Positions 31,332 through 64,000 of a stretch of DNA of 64,000 nt are shown piece after piece. This stretch comes from Chondrilla cf. caribensis. Its lineage: Eukaryota > Porifera > Demospongiae > Chondrillida > Chondrillidae. The notes below the pieces were generated by a model, which was not told the origin of the DNA, searched no databases, and was given only the letters and a program-made list of their open reading frames with translations. Location of the stretch: NCBI GenBank assembly GCA_964020155.1, contig OZ026554.1:5450327-5514326 (forward strand), in the 5' to 3' direction. Every line of letters starts with the position of its first letter. The stretch's first letter is position 1. The translations under genes and the position numbers were made by a program.

Positions 31332-33130
31332 TCATGTTTGCCTGAGTCTCATTTGAGCTCTGTTGGTAACTGCTTGGAACCCGGTTCTGATGTTCTGTAC
31401 AGAACACTTGGATCCACAGGTCTCGCACTGGAGGAAGGTCAAACGGATTTCCCTCTGAAGAATGGTGTCAGGCGATCTACATGTATGGCATGTAACGTAT
31501 TCCTCTACAGAGAGGGGGAGATTATGAGGGTAAAACTCAAACAGTCTTCATTTCCAAGAAGACAGAAGAGACTTACTGATGTATTTTTTTAGCACTGATT
31601 CCACATTTTTCTGTTGGAACACGCCCTTGATGATGAGCTGGTTGTTGCCATCCACCGAACCACTCGTACCGAGCTCTGCCATTAAGAATGCCATTAAATG
31701 CTTTGGTTCGCGATGCAGCCTGAGAAGATAAGGGAAGTTCAGGGTCAATGGGAAGCGAGGGAGGAGAGGACAAATTTAACTTTACGTTTTACAAATGTCA
31801 GCAAAATTTGCAAACGAAGTTTTCCTCCCTGCCCTTATGACTTGAGGCGGTCGCACGATGAACTTCTGTTTCCCCCCTGCCATGCTGGGGTTGTTTCTTG
31901 TGATCAGTCTAAACGCTCTTTCCAAAAGTTCCTCATAGCTGTAGTCCCTGTCTGAGGTCAACCATGGCATCTTCTGCTTGAGGTCCTCCAATTCATCGTC
32001 TATACCATCTGCTTGACCTTCTGCTAAGTGGGCAGACAAACTCAGCGTCCCATAACTTATTCTTCAGGAGAGGGCAAATTGACAAACCTGCAAGACCTTC
32101 AGTGGTGACAACGTCTTCAATGTCAAAACCTTCAAAAGTTATGTTCTACAAGGAACAGTTAACACAAATGGACTGAGCTGCACATCGAGAACATTTTATA
32201 GAAAAGAACACCAAATTTGCTGCAACAACATAAATGCCTTATTTACAGATACAGTGACCATTTGGCAAGCAGAATTTACCACACAGGAGCACTGCAACCT
32301 ACGGGTCGACGTTTCTTCTTCTTTGGAGGGAGGGAGAAGAGTTCTGAAAATGTGGTACTCTCACTGAGGTCATCTTCTGGTGCCTAATAGCGCAGGCAAG
32401 ACAGAGTGAGGCACACACAGTGGACAGATAAGGGGCAATGCCAGACATTTATACAACTGCAACACTACCTTAATTCTAACTTCTTTCGTTGATTTCTTTT
32501 CATTGGAAAGATCTGTGAATCGCAGGGATGTAGACAATACAGAATGTAGATGGGCATGGAAGTAAGACACTCAATTTATGCACAGGAAACATGTAGACTG
32601 GGCTCCCGATGAAACATGCCCTATAAACCTCTATTTTACTGATCACATGTAACATGTACCATACACACCACTATTAGTATACTCTGGAAACGATGGTCCA
32701 TCAGACGACTTAATTTCTTCTACACCTAGATTTATGTCAGATCTTTCGATTTTCTTCTTTCCTTTCTTCTTCTTCATCCCTTTCAGATCATTCTCCTGCG
32801 AACATAAGCATACATAAAAGAATCAAACCCATTATCGCTACAAACGCAACAGAAGGTAAGAGCGAACCAAGGAAACATCACTTATTAAATCTGCAGTCCC
32901 TTCTGTTGTCTCAGCGGTAGGTAACTGAACACTTTGTAGCTTGGAGGCGAGCTCCTTTAATTGGTCTTCGGTGTCGTCGGGATTCTTGGGTCCCTTCTTC
33001 TTCTTCTTTTTTAAACCTTTCAAATCATCCGACTACAAACATGAACGAGTTTCATGAAACGAAATTTATGAAATGCGATCTACAATGATAAGAATCATAT
33101 GAGTCGTACCAGTGATTTATCGTCGGCCAT
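31332..33130 (-). CDS. EIF2S2: translation initiation factor eIF2 subunit beta
   Basis: Nine minus-strand exons, 33110-33130, 32877-33032, 32669-32795, 32469-32512, 32303-32383, 32088-32145, 31786-32020, 31577-31719 and 31332-31504, give 345 aa (human 333). The N-terminal half carries three lysine blocks ([32 protein letters not shown]) that bind eIF5 and eIF2B epsilon. The C-terminal half has [30 protein letters not shown] and [17 protein letters not shown]. The zinc ribbon has CHTC and CETC, within [15 protein letters not shown] and [12 protein letters not shown]. It is part of the eIF2-GTP-Met-tRNAi complex. The junction after exon 2 uses an unusual GTTTCC donor, chosen because it alone kept frame. 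It is divergent from the dynein gene. Confidence 0.94.
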
Positions 33131-33330
33131 TTTGTCGGAGCTGAATAGCTGATGCAACACCAGCCAGCTGAGCGCGAGTCAGGTGAGTCCCTAAACCACG
33201 CCTCGTTACCATAGCTACCGGGCGTGTACCTATTTCGCGCTGCTTCTCATTTGCTGTCGCTCAATTATCGTAAGGTCAACTCGGTGATCGGGGAGATCGC
33301 AGTTCTCTCTCCTCAGACCTTGCTATCAGC
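33131..33330. promoter_or_regulatory. EIF2S2 / dynein bidirectional promoter with X-box-like site
   Basis: The sequence GTTACC-AT-AGCTAC at 33205-33218 matches the RFX X-box (GTNRCC, 0-3 spacer, RGYAAC) with one mismatch in the second half. It lies 112 bp upstream of the dynein ATG. RFX factors control ciliary genes in animals. Confidence 0.5.
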
Positions 33331-57118
<23,788 letters not shown>

Positions 57119-57865
57119 CCATGGAGATCAGTAGTGTATTTATTTCCTATTTATTATCACTACTTGAATATTAATACTATTTAATTTAAATTTATCTTAA
57201 CTTTAACCTTACAATATTATTTATTGTAAAAACGCTAATATCTGATGTACATATTATGTATATGGACAGATTGATTTGAGAGGAAATCAATGAGAGGGTC
57301 TTTATGGATGGAATTCTAGAGTTTATACAGAAGATCCGGCATCACTTGTTGGGATAGATGAATAGATAATTATAAATAATTATTTTTCGTCAATAGGATA
57401 GCTGCATCCACAAAGTGGATTTTCATGCAGGTCCTGGATAAGTACATGAGATAAAGTAAATAAATGAAATTGAGTTGAAATAATAAAATATATAACAGAA
57501 TTCATATTAGTCACATAGTGTAATTATTTGCCATTAGTACTTGCTTAAACATGCCAGTAGAAGGGAGATTGCGGATCACTTTTGGCAGTTGATTATAGTA
57601 CAGAGCACCATGGTATTCCATTGATTCTCAATAGACTTCAATCAAGGGGAGATTGAAACAAAGTGTATTCATGTTTAGTGTACTGCCGTTTTGTACGTGT
57701 CTATATATATATAGTACTGTCTGGGGATTTGTATTAACCTTTCAAAAGCACCATCATAATATCATCGCCATCTCTGATGTCATTACTAAACTACGTCACA
57801 GCGACCGGTGATCTCGACTTACGTCACTATAGCACGTGATTACTGTCCGACCACGTGTGGAGAAA
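57119..57865. other. dynein 3' UTR and eL14 promoter region
   Basis: AATAAA at 57459-57464 and 57482-57487 may end the dynein transcript. Upstream of eL14 are two ACGTCA sites (57793-57798, 57821-57826) and two CACGTG E-boxes (57833-57838, 57852-57857). No gene was seen in between. Confidence 0.55.
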
Positions 57866-58564
57866 ATGGTAGGTATTTCTTCACTAACTTTTTAAAATCG
57901 AAGTATCTACTTGCATTGTACCGACTGGATACCAACTCACCACCCTATTCCGTTCCCTATAGGTATATAGCAGGTTCGTGGAAGTTGGAAGGGTGGCCTT
58001 GGTGTCTGTGGGCCCTTACCAAGGAAAGCTTGTAGTCATTGTGGATGTCATTGACCAAAACAAAGTAAGTGAGACGACCACGTTTCAGTTCTGTTGTATC
58101 CCTACTGACTGTTGTGCTGTCGTATTAAATTCTTGTTCGTTTTATTTATTCGTCATCGTCTTCATTCTTTCCTCAATGACCAGGCCTTGGTGGATGGCCC
58201 CACCACCGGCGTACCGAGACAGGCCATGAACTTCAAGGCGCTGGTCCTCACTGACTTCACCGTCAAGGTCCAACACGGTTGTAGGGAGAAGGCGGTGAGG
58301 AAGGCTGTTGAAGACAGTGACCTGGTTAAAAAATGGGAAGCGACCGCTTGGGCGAAGAAGTTGGCTAGAAGAAAACGAAGGAGGGCATTAAGTGACTTCG
58401 ATCGCTACAAGGTCAAAGTTTTGAAGCAAAAGGTAACGTACACTGCATTCCCTTGTAAGGATAACATTGGATATATTGCGAGTGTGTTCTTGTCATTTGT
58501 GTTGCAGAAGAGCAAGCTTGTCAGAACAACTTACAATAAACTGAAGAAGGAACAAAAAGTTTAA
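57866..58564 (+). CDS. RPL14: 60S ribosomal protein eL14
   Basis: Four exons, 57866-57868, 57963-58064, 58184-58432 and 58508-58564, give 136 aa. The first coding exon is only the ATG (AAAATG|GTAGGT), a structure common in ribosomal protein genes. Family matches: [72 protein letters not shown] and [16 protein letters not shown]. eL14 is a structural protein of the cytosolic large subunit. The KOW-like N-terminus and the basic C-terminus are complete. The vertebrate alanine/lysine-rich tail is absent, as in other invertebrates. Confidence 0.95.
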
Positions 58565-59082
58565 ACATAATTCTCATGTATGTAATGTTGTAATTGTTCA
58601 GTTTTGATCAAATGAAATTGTCTGCAACCTTTCTTGTACATAATGCCTGTACTGTAGCCAGACAGTGGTAGATGATGTATGTATTAGATTCAAGTACACT
58701 ACTGCTCACACCACCTGGCATCAGTGTGTTCAAAGCACACAATTGTGCACCACATCCACAAGTGGTGCATATAACTGTGTGTGTGTGTTGATAGCAATTA
58801 AGCTATGTCTGCTCTTCAATGTGCCCAAGTGACTATGCTATGGACTCATAATAGGCTGGTCTGGTAGAGGGAGCTAATGCGGTCATGGAGAACAGGTTGA
58901 TTTGGGATGTCAATTAAATGTGACGTGGATTGTATATCTGTTGTCATGGATAAGCTAGATGATGATGAACGAATATGGAGCAAAATATAAAATGGACAAT
59001 TATTGCTGTTCATGCATGTGACATGCATGTGATGAATTCACTACAAATAGAGTGAAATAAAAATTTAAAATCAAATAAGTAG
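58565..59082. other. convergent 3' region of eL14 and EMG1
   Basis: No gene or marked repeat. An AAATAAAAATTT stretch near 59055-59066 contains AATAAA on the plus strand. Confidence 0.5.
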
Positions 59083-59699
59083 CTACTTGATGCCCCACGC
59101 TCTCTCAAACGCACAACACAGTTTGGTACAGGTCAAAGCAGCTGATAAAGGATATTCACTGATGGCAACTTCCTCTTCAGTATAGTCCACATCAACCTGA
59201 GTTACCAAAAGGGAGAATGCAAGGGAATGAGCTGGTTACTAGATGAACAGCCATGTACCCAACCACGGATATCTCAGGATTCACCTTGCCATGAGCCATT
59301 GCACCAACTACAAACACCACAGGCTGGTCAGAGGCAAAGTCTTCCACTTCCACCAATTGTTCAGCATTGAATGATGTACCAATCTTACGACAGCCTGTTG
59401 GGAGGTGGTCTGTAACAGGGTTTTTGATGACCTACGTGTAGTCACCACAGAACATTAATACACACACAAAAGACATCTGTGCACTCATGTATGCACACAC
59501 ACACACACAGACATATTACAAACGTGTCCAAGAAAAGTACACAAACAATATCTGAACCTTCAGTAGCTTTTTTGGACCATCAATTGATCTGATACTGAGT
59601 TTGTGCAACAATTGTACTGAACAAGAGAGAGAATCAACAATAAAATCGTGTGCGTCCAACACATTCACAGTATTATGGTGACCTTCAGCTAATATATTG

Positions 59700-59742
<43 letters not shown>

Positions 59743-60330
59743 ATGAGCCCACAGAACCGGTCAAATGTCCTAGGTATCCTGGTTGACGGGTTCACTTCGA
59801 TGAGCACATTACGTTCTGTGTGGATGTAGACTTGCAGCAGTCCAGCCCTATTGAGGGGGCTGTCCAAGAGCATTAGTAAACACTGGAGGGGAGAGGCGTT
59901 GGGGAAGGCAAAGCACAGATGTTGATAAGTGAGACTGTGGAGTTGTACATTTCAGTGCTCCCACACTCTAACCCTCTCTCACTTGGTGAGTTATATCAGG
60001 ACGGGAGCAAGCTGGATCTCGACCATGTTTCTCAAGGAAATGCTTGTGTCTATCAGATCTTAAAAGTTCAAAATCTTTTCCAATCTGTGGTTTGAAAAAA
60101 ATGAGAACTTGTGGATATAATTGAGTATCTCTCCCAGCTGCAGTACTGAAACCAGTTACCAGGTAAAAAACTAATTAGCAACTTAATAGATGAAAATAAG
60201 CTACCTTGGCACTTTCCAAAGATGAATTTTCGAGAATAATTATTAATCGCTTCGTTCTATCGTTCTCAACGAGTGTTTTCGGTATCTTCGCAGGTTTTCT
60301 GCCTTCCAAATCGTCTTCTTTTGCAGCCAT
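59083..60330 (-). CDS. EMG1: rRNA pseudouridine N1-methyltransferase EMG1/NEP1
   Basis: Six minus-strand exons, 60205-60330, 59983-60084, 59741-59882, 59558-59616, 59285-59431 and 59083-59196, give 229 aa (human 244). Matches: [120 protein letters not shown] and [23 protein letters not shown]1 is a SPOUT methyltransferase that modifies the hypermodified pseudouridine of 18S rRNA and helps small-subunit assembly in the nucleolus. The start ACTAAAATGGCTGC is the only upstream ATG in frame. The exon 3 donor is the first GT of a (TG)n tract (59702-59740). Confidence 0.95.
59702..59740. repeat. (CA)n microsatellite at the EMG1 exon 3 donor
   Basis: Read on the minus strand, ATGG|GTGTGTG: the donor is the beginning of the repeat. 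Confidence 0.95.
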
Positions 60331-60359
60331 TTTAGTGTATTGCGACACAACTAAAATAA
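60331..60359. promoter_or_regulatory. 29-bp gap between divergent start codons (EMG1 / PSMG4)
   Basis: The two ATGs face away from each other across 29 bp. A TAA directly precedes the PSMG4 ATG in its frame, which fixes that start. Confidence 0.65.
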
Positions 60360-61086
60360 ATGGAGGTCGAACAGTGTACTGTTGTATGTTCTGGTAGAAC
60401 GGTTCATGTCTATCTCCTCAACATGGACAGAAGTCACTTTGTATGGTTAGGGGATGAGCCGAATATCAAAGAACTTGCTTTATCCATGAAAATACGCGCA
60501 GTAAGCATGTTATCATGACACAAACACAGAAGTAGTTTGGTGGTAGGCCTGCTACTATATACCAGCCAATTTTCTATACCCAGACCCATTATCGTCTCCA
60601 TTTCTTTGAATGGAAGTCTGTCTTACAAATGATTGGTAACAGGGCTGAGTGGATCTGGCTGCATAAGAAGTATGACATATGGACAACAAATACTAGTTAC
60701 TTTACATGTACATCGTGGGACTATTGATGGTATTAGTTTATTTTCAACTATACTATATATTATATATATGTATATCTGTGGTGCTACTATCTATAGTAGC
60801 ACCACAGATGTTCCTGTAACCTGTGGTTGTATTGATCACGGATGTAGCAGGCTTTGCTGTTGAGTGCTGTGTCCGACCTCATTCCTTTGAACTGCAGGAT
60901 TCCGACACAGTGTCTACTCACCTCCTAGGACAGACTTCAAGTTTGACAAGTGTCAACTTGTCCAAGAAGCTGGCACACAAGTTCAAGTCGCAATTTTATA
61001 TTTCTTGTAACTTTTCGGATCCCTTAATTCTTGCACAGCTGGAATCGTGGTTATTTGAGCATTTTAAACAAGAAGAGGAACCGTAA
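60360..61086 (+). CDS. PSMG4: proteasome assembly chaperone 4
   Basis: Two exons, 60360-60500 and 60898-61086, give 109 aa (human PSMG4 123). Matches: HFVWLGDEPNIKELALSMK (human LFLWVG...LRNLAVAM), DTVSTHLLGQTSS, LSKKLAHKFKSQFYISCNF and the end in LESWLFEHFKQEEEP. PSMG4 pairs with PSMG3 to guide alpha-ring assembly of the 20S proteasome. The start follows an in-frame TAA. The intron contains a perfect 17-bp inverted repeat. The pairing with EMG1 places two growth-linked genes on one promoter. Confidence 0.88.
60774..60809. repeat. perfect 17-bp inverted repeat, 2-base loop
   Basis: ATCTGTGGTGCTACTAT, then CT, then ATAGTAGCACCACAGAT, in the PSMG4 intron. Its core GTGGTGCTA/TAGCACCAC is the same word that ends the palindrome of satellite array B. 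Confidence 0.95.
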
Positions 61087-61205
61087 CTAGTGGTTATTAA
61101 ATAATTAGATTACTTTGTGTACAACAGTATCGAGTAAACATACATAACTTTAGATAAGTTTGATTGCCAAGAGCTGGAGAATAACTGAGTCTAGTGACAA
61201 TGTCT

Positions 61206-61892
61206 TCACTTGGTCTCTGCTATTTCAATACGTTCTGCAAGAAATAGGGAAAACAGTGCAATAACAGCACGATATAGTAGATTGTTGTGAACTTTGTTCA
61301 TAATGAACATAGAGATAGTGGATTGTCAACTAGTACAAGAGTTGAAGTAGGTAACTTCACTTCGAACAATGCTCAATTGCTGGATACGTCCCTGTATCAT
61401 TGCATATGAACGTGAATGTGTTCTACATTTTGTAACTGTGGTCTTATTCCTGCGATCATTAGAGTTGAACACACCTGATTTATGATTCACATACTGCTAA
61501 CAGAATTAGGACCACCACTTGTCTCGGGTCTCAAATGAGACTCAATTTATTGTACAAGATTATCCGAAGTAGTGACATTGACTGATCAAATAGTTACTTT
61601 AACTTTAGTACAATAGCGATATGTACAAGAATATCGTAAAACCACAGTAACGCACTTGGCGGTAAAGGTTTGCCTCCTTCCCACAAGCTTCCTTTGATAG
61701 AAGATTGTTCTCTTTTCAGAGCCTCTCTTCTAAGTTCTGGTTTGAGGCTCTGCCTCAGTAAACGGGCACAGATAGCAGAAAACTCCAAGTAGCTACAAAT
61801 TTAAGCAAGAATTTCACTAATCATCGATATTTCATGGCACATTACAAACAAAATGTTTACTTGATTCCTGCAAGCCTCCAATAAGAAGTCAT
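61206..61892 (-). CDS. ATP5F1E: mitochondrial ATP synthase subunit epsilon
   Basis: Three minus-strand exons, 61861-61892, 61656-61792 and 61206-61234, give 65 aa (human 51, Drosophila about 60). The start TSYWRLAGINYLEFSAICAR matches the eukaryotic epsilon signature (W-R-x-A-G-x-x-Y...I-A/C-A). The middle has LLRQSLKPELR and IKGSLWEGGKPLPP, comparable to the invertebrate VKFTPW-x-x-GKP motif. The last exon adds KRIEIAETK. It is a central-stalk subunit of F1-ATPase in the mitochondrial matrix. The exon 2 donor GTGCGT and the exon 3 acceptor TTGCAG keep the frame. It shares a 27-bp divergent interval with CNEP1R1. Confidence 0.9.
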
Positions 61893-61919
61893 TTTGTGCC
61901 TGTTTATGACGTCATAAAA
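61893..61919. promoter_or_regulatory. 27-bp gap between divergent start codons with a CRE
   Basis: Between the ATP5F1E and CNEP1R1 ATGs lie 27 bp that include the palindromic CRE TGACGTCA at 61907-61914. Confidence 0.65.
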
Positions 61920-62813
<894 letters not shown>

Positions 62814-62940
62814 CCTCAAATAGCCATTTCATATTGTGTGTGTTCTTCTCGTCATGTACATTTCCACTTCAAGATTTATCAAATTGCAAACGAAATTCAA
62901 TTTGGAATCAAATTTGAACTATCATGTTGTAGTCAATAAA

Positions 62941-63804
62941 ATGGCGTCGAACGGTTCGTCCAGTATGGATCACTTACAAGAGGCCCTGGAAAGCTTTATA
63001 GAAAAGCTACGCGTGATTGGAGTCATAGCCGGAGACTATCAGCTTGAAAATGCAGCCATATTCAAGGATAAAATGTAGGCACGATGACACACTATACCAT
63101 CAAACAGCTTCTGTTTGAGAGTTGTTTTCTCTTTGTCTCCAAATGCCGTACCAGACGAGAACTCACAGACAGTATGCACGAGATATCAGGGTTACAAGCG
63201 GAACTCGTTGACGTGAATATTCCTTTGGAAGTAGTCGAGTGAGTTGTGGATGGTATTACTGATTGGTCCGCTACTTGTGGTAATGTGTCAGGTTGTCTCC
63301 ACGTGAAGGCACGTTGATAAGGGAGGTAATCCCGAATTGTACACTCAAAAGTGTCTACAAGAGACCCTTGACAAGTGCACCGCAATGAAGGCTAAGCAGA
63401 AGGCTTATAAGGTTTGCCTAGGTCTATAGACAGCGAGAGTGAGTACGTACATATGTCTAGCAAACAGTGTATACTAGACATATTCTCGCCTTGTACCTCA
63501 TGTATGCATGTAGACATGTGTACACAGTGAGTTTACCTAGACTACAAACATGATTTTTTCTGTTTCATTTAAAGTGGTGTATATTATAACATTCATTGCT
63601 CTCTCTCTCTCTCTATGATTGTGTGTGTTTGTGTGTTTGTGTGTTTGTGTGTGCGTGTCGCGAATACAATTCCTGATGGATGTCCTGTACATACATTATT
63701 GTGTGTAGGAGTTCCGAGAACAGCTCATGCAGAAACTCTCTCAAGCTTTCCCTGAGGTCATTCAACAGTACAAGTCCAGTCACAGTCAGGGCTTGTCGTC
63801 ATGA
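62941..63804 (+). CDS. MED10: Mediator complex subunit 10
   Basis: Four exons, 62941-63074, 63155-63238, 63309-63411 and 63709-63804, give 138 aa (human 135). Matches: HLQEALESFIEKLRVIGVIA (human HLEEHLEKFVENIRQLGII), ISGLQAELVDVNIPLEVVE, HVDKGGNPELYTQKCLQETL, then KEFREQLMQKLSQAFPEVIQ. It is a small coiled-coil protein of the Mediator middle module, which links activators to RNA polymerase II. AATAAA ends one base before its ATG (62935-62940) and may be the poly(A) signal of CNEP1R1. The stop TGA is part of TCATGA at 63799-63804. Confidence 0.93.
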
Positions 63805-63899
63805 CGACGTGGATGTACCACTTGTAGGTACGGCATTCAATTTGTTCATAAACCTTGTGAACTCCCCCCGGTCTTCTTCCGGGATGAAGAGGATCATAC
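63799..63899 (-). CDS. possible last exon of an unidentified minus-strand gene
   Basis: After an acceptor (GACTCCCACAG) the minus strand reads MILFIPEEDRGEFTRFMNKL, continuing to TSTSS and a TGA stop: 33 residues with a protein-like composition. The upstream exons lie beyond the window edge. I do not recognise the family. A competing frame is also open here, so the call is tentative. Confidence 0.35.
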
Positions 63900-64000
63900 C
63901 TGTGGGAGTCAACCAACAGTGGAGGGGTGATTCCGGACAACACCCAAATGTTGTGTGCATACTGTATAGGGGATAGGGTGGCTCTGGACAAGCAATCACT

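Noticed and set aside
63758..63991. Minus ORF YDPLHPGRRPGGVHKVYEQIE
   Set aside because: Competes with the MILFIPEEDRGEF frame and runs into MED10 exon 4 antisense. Composition looks less protein-like, though neither can be proved here.

Overview
The window is animal nuclear DNA. It holds 16 recognisable multi-exon protein-coding genes with short introns (mostly about 60-500 bp), GT-AG splice sites, AATAAA signals and very small intergenic gaps. TP53INP, MVB12, cyclin E and a DNAH5/DNAH8-type ciliary dynein indicate a metazoan with motile cilia. The gene density and the presence of a BtpA-family protein fit a non-bilaterian such as a sponge, but that placement is inference. No tRNA, rRNA, CRISPR array or viral gene was recognised.

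Layout. 1-6500: gene-free satellite DNA, two related families (about 187 bp, and about 205/160 bp with a perfect palindrome in each unit), then a diverged tandem duplication. 6559-9472 (-): MVB12-like ESCRT-I subunit, head-to-head with 9604-12032 (+) BtpA-family protein. 12568-13272 (-): TP53INP/DOR homologue, head-to-head with cyclin E (14135-16039 +, first exon unresolved). 16207-20882 (+): DHX35 helicase. 20953-26560 (+): PRPF4B kinase, starting 70 bp after the DHX35 stop. 27010-28578 (-): mitochondrial ribosomal protein L3, whose start codon is 28 bp from that of URI1 (28607-30845 +). 31332-33130 (-): eIF2 beta, head-to-head with a complete axonemal dynein heavy chain (33331-57118 +, 51 exons, about 4617 aa). 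57866-58564 (+): ribosomal protein eL14. 59083-60330 (-): EMG1, 29 bp from PSMG4 (60360-61086 +). 61206-61892 (-): ATP synthase epsilon, 27 bp from CNEP1R1 (61920-62813 +). 62941-63804 (+): MED10. 63799-63899 (-): an unidentified terminal exon.

Most genes are housekeeping: translation and ribosome biogenesis (eL14, eIF2 beta, EMG1, uL3m), splicing (PRPF4B, DHX35), transcription (MED10, URI1), proteasome assembly (PSMG4) and ATP synthesis. They are packed as divergent pairs, and many start codons read AAAATGGC, which resembles the TISU element of genes with very short 5' UTRs. An E2F site with CCAAT boxes lies before cyclin E, and an RFX X-box-like site lies before the dynein gene.

Introns are loaded with (CA)n/(TG)n tracts and minisatellites. 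Several of these touch or copy splice sites. Two dynein introns carry tandem arrays of the exon-intron junction itself, which is the most unusual feature seen. Exon coordinates were read by hand from codon phase and splice consensus, and each multi-exon model keeps one reading frame from start to stop except CNEP1R1, where one junction is a base off. Identifications rest on recalled family features, not on a database search.
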